Assembly (NCBI RefSeq): GCF_900168055.1
Contig: NZ_FUYS01000007.1
Span: forward strand, 124,001 to 188,000
From: Parapedobacter luteus
GTDB lineage: Bacteria; Bacteroidota; Bacteroidia; Sphingobacteriales; Sphingobacteriaceae
Direction of reading: 5' to 3'
Length of the DNA stretch: 64,000 bases
Shown here: positions 62,080 through 64,000 of the stretch, one piece after another
How the letters are laid out: each line of letters starts with the position of its first letter
Position numbering within the stretch: position 1 is the first letter of the stretch
Position numbers and translations under genes: made by a program
The notes under the pieces: model-generated
What the model was told of the DNA's origin: nothing
What the model saw: only the letters and a program-made list of their open reading frames with translations
The model's database searches: none

Positions 62080-63014
62080 TACCGGGGTTCTTTGATATTA
62101 ACAGATTGAAAGTACCGTGCCTCCTTTTTGAGGATCGAACGGAAGGGCAAATGTAGTATTAAAAATAATAAACTCACGATAGGTGCTAGTACCCATATTG
62201 CAAAAATCAGGTAATAGTTGAAAGCCTTCAGCCAGGGCTTGCGGGCTGTCCGGCCCGGCAGCCCTTTGCTTCGAATAAGTTTTGCCCACTTGGCAAACAT
62301 CGAATTAGCCCTTTTATCGGTAAAAACAAGGATAGGCTTTACGCGCACCGCCCCGTTTTCAACCAATGTCTGTTGCAATGTTGTATAGGAATTGCTTTTC
62401 AGGTGCGCCAGTACCGGTTCGCCAAACCGGCGTGATGCTTTAATGTCCTGGTCTGATACGCCGGGTTTGGGGAACAGTCCCAAGTATGAGTCTTTCTTGC
62501 CTTTCATCATCCAATGGACGATGGTGATGACGCTGATGTGGTTGAGATGGCGGTCTACCAGCACGATGTTGCCCACGTGGTGGGCGCCGATGGCATGAAG
62601 TGCCTTCTTCACCTTTTCCTGAGCCATTACCCACATATTGCGGCAATTGATGACCGTTATCACGGGTCTGCCCCGCAGGAGCATCTTGGCTTCCTCACTT
62701 TTCAGAAATGAATTGAACGGTATCGACGGCGAGAGGTACCATACCTGGTAGCCAAGGATGACCAGATCGTAATCCTGCTCATGGATTTGCCTTCCAACGG
62801 GGTGCAATGCGCAGGGAATCTGTAGGAACGATTCGGGGAAGGCATCAAAGAAGCGGTGGCTATCCCAAGGGAAGGGATAGTCCTGTACGGGCTGTATCCG
62901 ATGGAAGGTGAGCGCTACATCGGTGTCAGCGGCCAACGGCTTAAGGATATTGTCCAGAATCTCCTTCTGCTGGCCCGTCTGCGTGTAATACACGACAAGA
63001 ACTTTTTTTTTCAT
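62079..63014 (-). CDS. darA: DarA, dialkylresorcinol-forming enzyme (aromatase)
   Basis: 311 residues. The flavodoxin-like N-terminus (KVLVVYYTQTGQQKEILDNI) and VILGYQVWYLSPSIPFNSFL fit the family annotated dialkylresorcinol condensing enzyme, which oxidises the DarB product to the aromatic ring. A hydrophobic stretch near 255-290 suggests membrane contact. 59 bases separate it from the LpxL-like gene upstream. Confidence 0.92.
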   Translation of the reverse strand: MKKKVLVVYYTQTGQQKEILDNILKPLAADTDVALTFHRIQPVQDYPFPWDSHRFFDAFPESFLQIPCALHPVGRQIHEQDYDLVILGYQVWYLSPSIPFNSFLKSEEAKMLLRGRPVITVINCRNMWVMAQEKVKKALHAIGAHHVGNIVLVDRHLNHISVITIVHWMMKGKKDSYLGLFPKPGVSDQDIKASRRFGEPVLAHLKSNSYTTLQQTLVENGAVRVKPILVFTDKRANSMFAKWAKLIRSKGLPGRTARKPWLKAFNYYLIFAIWVLAPIVSLLFLILHLPFRSILKKEARYFQSVNIKEPR

Positions 63015-63073
63015 ATCGTCATGCTTTTGACCGTTGTTTACAACCCTGTTACACTCCCGTCACTGATCACCTG

Positions 63074-63940
63074 CTAAGCTTTCCAAAAATCATAATAATT
63101 AAACCATTGCAACGGATATTTTGTCAAGATTTGTTCGATACTTTGCGTATAGGCTTGGAGTAACGATTTTGCATCGCGGTGGTCAAACACGGCTTTTCGC
63201 GCATAAAGGTGGTAATGCTTGCGACGTTCGCGCATCACATAAACGAAAAGCACCGGTGTGCTTAGCCGTGAGCTGATGAGAAAAGGACCTGCCGGAAAAC
63301 GGGCCGGCTGGCCGAGCAAGTCAGCCGTCAACGTCTTCGTGCCACCTACGAAGCGGTCGCCGGTGAAGCATATGATACCCTTCTCGCCGATGACCCGGTT
63401 GATTTCAAAGACGTGCGACAGATCGTCCTTGACCACGATAAATCCCGTTTTCGGTTTGGCCATGATGCTGGCGAGGTAAGATTTGATGGCCCGTTGTTCC
63501 TCATCGGTGGTGACCAGGTGTATTTGCTTGTCAAATTCGCCCATGAAATGCTGCGACACTTCAAAATTACCCACATGGGCGCTGATGAGTATACCAGCGC
63601 TGTTGTTTTTTGCCAACTGGCGGATGTGGTCAATTCCGTCAAACTCGTAGGTATATTTGTGGGCCAGACCGGCAGTGATGGCTACCTTGTCGATGATGGT
63701 TTGGCCGAAGACAAAATAATTGCGGTAGGTGTTGATGAGGCTTTGCAGCCGGCTTTGCTGGCGACGGGTGCGGAAGTAGCGGTAAATGGCGCTGGTCTGC
63801 TGACGGGAAAATAAGAAGTAATACAAGGAAACAAATACCAGCAGAAGATAGGCTACGTTTATCCCTGCATGGTTAATGAGGAAAATAAATACTTTGTATC
63901 CGGAAACCGTTCCCCTTGACTTTCCTTCCCATTCAGCCAT
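63074..63940 (-). CDS. LpxL/HtrB-like lipid acyltransferase
   Basis: 288 residues with one N-terminal membrane segment (about 18-45) and the acyltransferase block ISAHVGNFEVSQHF (H-x4-E pattern near 120-126), plus FTGDRFVGGTKTL and the FPAGPFLISSRLSTPV block of lipid-A acyltransferases. In flexirubin and aryl-polyene clusters such an enzyme attaches an acyl chain to the pigment or its lipid. It begins nine bases after the preceding gene. Confidence 0.9.
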   Translation of the reverse strand: MAEWEGKSRGTVSGYKVFIFLINHAGINVAYLLLVFVSLYYFLFSRQQTSAIYRYFRTRRQQSRLQSLINTYRNYFVFGQTIIDKVAITAGLAHKYTYEFDGIDHIRQLAKNNSAGILISAHVGNFEVSQHFMGEFDKQIHLVTTDEEQRAIKSYLASIMAKPKTGFIVVKDDLSHVFEINRVIGEKGIICFTGDRFVGGTKTLTADLLGQPARFPAGPFLISSRLSTPVLFVYVMRERRKHYHLYARKAVFDHRDAKSLLQAYTQSIEQILTKYPLQWFNYYDFWKA

Positions 63941-63949
63941 TGGATATGA

Positions 63950-64000
63950 TTAGGCGATGGCGTGCAGCTTACTGCCAATTAAATCATATAGGTCGTTAAA
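63950..64000 (-). CDS. C-terminal end of a probable acyl carrier protein, partial
   Basis: Only the last 16 residues are in the window (FNDLYDLIGSKLHAIA, stop at 63952-63950). The NDLYDLI pattern resembles helix IV of acyl carrier proteins (TVGDLxDLI), and pigment clusters of this type have an ACP at this place beside the LpxL-like gene. The frame stays open to the edge. ACP identity is inferred. Confidence 0.45.
   Translation of the reverse strand, partial: FNDLYDLIGSKLHAIA

Noticed and set aside
1-64000. tRNA, rRNA, CRISPR array or prophage
   Set aside because: No cloverleaf, ribosomal sequence, regular spaced repeat series or phage structural gene was recognised on either strand.

Overview
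The window is bacterial chromosome from the Bacteroidota. A SusC/SusD pair sits behind an ECF sigma and FecR pair. Starts lack Shine-Dalgarno sequences, promoters fit TTTG-(19 to 21)-TAnnTTTG, and a flexirubin/aryl-polyene cluster is present. Protein types and moderate base composition suggest Sphingobacteriaceae or a near relative; this is inference.

Layout. Bases 1-5.3 kb hold housekeeping genes: SCO copper chaperone (5' end cut off), DUF420 membrane protein, a small conserved protein, mtgA and mutS. 5.4-12.6 kb is one nutrient-uptake unit: ECF sigma factor, FecR anti-sigma, TonB-dependent SusC and lipoprotein SusD. 12.66-14.54 kb is an IS1182-type element with near-perfect terminal inverted repeats; its transposase is broken by one in-frame amber codon. 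14.6-26 kb holds a small secreted basic protein, dihydroorotase, S66 LD-carboxypeptidase, M14 carboxypeptidase, a DUF6807 protein with a Gfo/Idh/MocA oxidoreductase, a dipeptide epimerase overlapping an NlpC/P60 endopeptidase (murein-peptide degradation), glycosylasparaginase and MsrA. An orphan NarL-type response regulator follows at 26.2 kb.

From 27 kb to the right edge, nearly all minus-strand genes form a flexirubin-type pigment cluster (dialkylresorcinol plus aryl polyene). In transcription order: ACP fragment, LpxL-like acyltransferase, DarA, DarB, two hotdog dehydratases, a 137-residue protein, a BtrH-like protein, ABC exporter, thioesterase, ketosynthase, ketosynthase-like protein, ACP, ketosynthase, a degenerate ketosynthase, then polysaccharide deacetylase, LolA-like carrier, dehydratase, a periplasmic protein, GT2-DUF2062, a giant MMPL-acyltransferase-methyltransferase fusion, an FAD oxidoreductase and a cupin. 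Overlaps of 1 to 17 bases indicate tight coupling.

The cluster is interrupted twice. A plus-strand GH20 hexosaminidase, preceded by a 65-bp tandem repeat with long inverted arms, sits between the BtrH and ABC genes. A 12.4-kb accessory island (about 36.63-49.05 kb) sits between the last ketosynthase-like gene and the deacetylase. The island holds many small or broken genes: a dehydrogenase tail, an orphan antitoxin-like protein, a frameshifted DUF6624 fragment, an Rpn nuclease followed by a free-standing copy of its own C-terminal tail, a frameshifted zeta-type kinase with a putative antitoxin and an XRE-like regulator, a truncated paralogue of that regulator, and a membrane-protein gene with an internal deletion. 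The left half of the cluster has its own consensus promoter just upstream of the deacetylase.

I saw no rRNA, tRNA or CRISPR array. The best candidates for something new are the Rpn gene with its detached tail and the debris-rich island inside the pigment cluster.
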